Shown: positions 62,908 through 64,000 of the stretch, one piece after another
Position numbering within the stretch: position 1 is the first letter of the stretch
Layout of the letters: each line of letters opens with the position of its first letter
From: Breviolum minutum Mf 1.05b.01
Lineage: Eukaryota; Sar; Dinophyceae; Suessiales; Symbiodiniaceae
NCBI GenBank assembly: GCA_000507305.1
Contig: DF239403.1
Span: 126,191 to 190,190, forward strand
Length of the DNA stretch: 64,000 bases
Reading direction: 5' to 3'
Position numbers and translations under genes: made by a program
The notes under the pieces: model-generated
Database searches by the model: none
Told to the model about the DNA's origin: nothing
Seen by the model: only the letters and a program-made list of their open reading frames with translations

Positions 62908-63197
62908 GTAGGCTTCACTCATCACTGGTGATCTTAGCTGTGTTGTAAAATCCAATCAGTATCCACTAGAGGAAATTGTATCATTTTCAGATACGGGGGG
63001 TCTACCCCCCACCCAGTAATAGTCACCACTAGGAGTATTATGTTTTAATATACATAGTAGGGAATCCTGTGACTGTTACTTGGTGGGTCCCTAGACCAAA
63101 CAGATACATGGAATATGTCGTAATTTCAGTTCTCCTTCTATCCTTTGTTATTTGTACCTTATGGGTGTGTTCAATTCCATGTTTTTGATGATTGTAG

Positions 63198-63304
63198 ATT
63201 TAAGCCGTGACCCAAGCGGTTACCAAGAATCTCTTCCAGACCAATTGAAAAGGATCAGATTTGCCAAACAAGAGTGGTTTGATATTATGTTATGTTATTG
63301 GTTG
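63198..63304 (+). CDS. Coding exon near the right edge
   Basis: Between atgattgtag and ttg|gtgagt: LSRDPSGYQESLPDQLKRIR, then FAKQEWFDIMLCYWL. Strong donor. Its 5' phase does not fit the previous exon, so an intermediate exon may be missed. Confidence 0.5.
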
Positions 63305-63637
63305 GTGAGTTTGTTTCATTTGCTTTTCGAAGATTCCTGAATTGTGATACATTTTCCACTGGTAGTTGTTTTACCTTCTCAAGAATCCAGTACTAGTTAT
63401 TTACATGATGTTATCATGTTTGTTTGAGTTCTTTTTAATGTGTTTTTTTTTTCACCTCTGACTATGTTTATCAATCATGAAATTAAGCCGTGTACCCCAA
63501 CCCCAACCCTCCCCCCAAATTTTGTTTGGTACGGTTTTTCGGACCATCAAAGATGCGGTGAGGTTCTTTGACCTTGGCTTAGGGGAAGCCAATAAGTGAA
63601 CCTTATAGCTCCTTTGAGTGTAGCCCTAAGAATCCAG

Positions 63638-63712
63638 GTATGGCCTAAGATTTCAGGATTGGGACCATCAAACCTACGAGTGGTATCGGGAGGGGTATGG
63701 ATCCTTACGGTA
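63638..63712 (+). pseudogene. Second, deleted copy of the 39-kb reverse-strand coding fragment
   Basis: GATTGGGACCATCAAACCTA with CGAGTGG(T)ATCGGGAGG matches the reverse complement of 39005-39060 almost base for base, preceded by ATCCAGGTATGGCC. About 36 bp present in the first copy are missing and a TAA interrupts. Confidence 0.6.
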
Positions 63713-63730
63713 GTACAATGTTGGAGCATA

Positions 63731-63835
63731 TAAACCCCCGAAATTTAACATAGCCCCTGAAAATTGGTGATTGGAAGACTAGTTTCCTTTTGGGATTGCC
63801 TATTTTTAGGGGCTGTGTTAATTTTACAAGGTGTA
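63731..63835. mobile_element. Family A MITE
   Basis: CCCCCGAAATTTAACATAGC with CCCTG on the left, AGGGGCTGTGTTAATTTTAC with AAGGTGTA on the right. Confidence 0.75.
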
Positions 63836-63871
63836 TAGTGTTTTAGATTATATGTGGTATGTGATTAGTAT

Positions 63872-63932
63872 ATTTATATATATATACACATATACTCAAT
63901 ATTACAATAGATATATATATATATATATACAT
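63872..63932. repeat. AT-rich tracts
   Basis: TATATATATATACACATATA and similar. Confidence 0.8.
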
Positions 63933-64000
63933 ATACAAGCCACCTAGCTATAGGTAGATATTGATTCAAAGCTTTGGTTTCCAAACTATATACTAAGCCA

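Larger units (their letters stand above)
43462..63304 (+). other. Armadillo/HEAT-type repeat protein gene span (partial)
   Basis: More than twenty short + strand exons here encode Leu/Ala-rich helix pairs of armadillo or HEAT type, for example ALLNLCAQDECKALVQLL, GTARIRLYHLGVIGSLLKLL, AAECLGHFALQE, LKAVKCLGSLGAPPF and AAMLLSSLAEKASGML. ARM repeats are about 40 residues of three helices stacked into a solenoid that binds other proteins. Many of the exons begin and end in phase 0 and cover about 15-40 codons, so whole repeats can be duplicated or skipped without shifting the frame. A possible start codon lies at 44384. The gene continues beyond the right edge. Family-F elements sit in several introns. 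It could also be two adjacent ARM genes. Confidence 0.5.

Overview
The window looks like nuclear DNA of a complex microbial eukaryote. There is no dense set of long ORFs. Coding-looking blocks of about 50-250 bp, edged by AG acceptors and mostly GT donors, are scattered through long T-rich introns full of short inverted-repeat elements. Every block I can chain by reading phase is on the + strand. TTG-rich microsatellites, a possible GC donor, intron-resident MITEs and one-way coding fit a dinoflagellate (Suessiales type), but this is inference; a large-genome stramenopile or another protist is not excluded.

Layout. (1) About 2.9-14.1 kb: exons that together read like the central-to-C-terminal part of a VPS13 (bridge-like lipid transfer) protein. 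The best anchors are the exons at 9858, 10982, 11918 and 14026. (2) About 15.1-17.5 kb: four phase-compatible exons plus a stop-terminated block, either the tail of that gene or a second gene. (3) About 18.8-39.8 kb: many exon candidates with no family I can name. (4) About 43.4 kb to the end: exons with the alpha-helical, Leu/Ala-rich pattern of armadillo/HEAT repeats, many in phase 0, probably one large ARM-type protein running off the right edge.

Repeats dominate. At least ten families of 70-210 bp elements recur: A/B/D (ends near TACxCYCYxGRAACTAACA), C (CCCATAGGATCCATG hairpins), E (TACTGTTGATGG ends), F (CTAGGTGGTGG...CCACCAACTAG), G, I, J, K, M and N. Family F is the most interesting. 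It has about 18 copies, all in the same orientation as the exons, with a GT near its left end, an internal TTTTTCAG and a terminal CTAG. That is the layout expected of introner-like, intron-generating elements. Two copies sit between 18-19 bp direct repeats and one is nested in another element with a 4-bp duplication and a related empty site elsewhere in the window.

Limits: exon edges come from reading splice motifs and phase by eye. Family names rest on remembered motifs, not a search. Many exons are certainly missed or mis-bounded. No rRNA, confident tRNA, CRISPR or bacterial-type regulation was seen.
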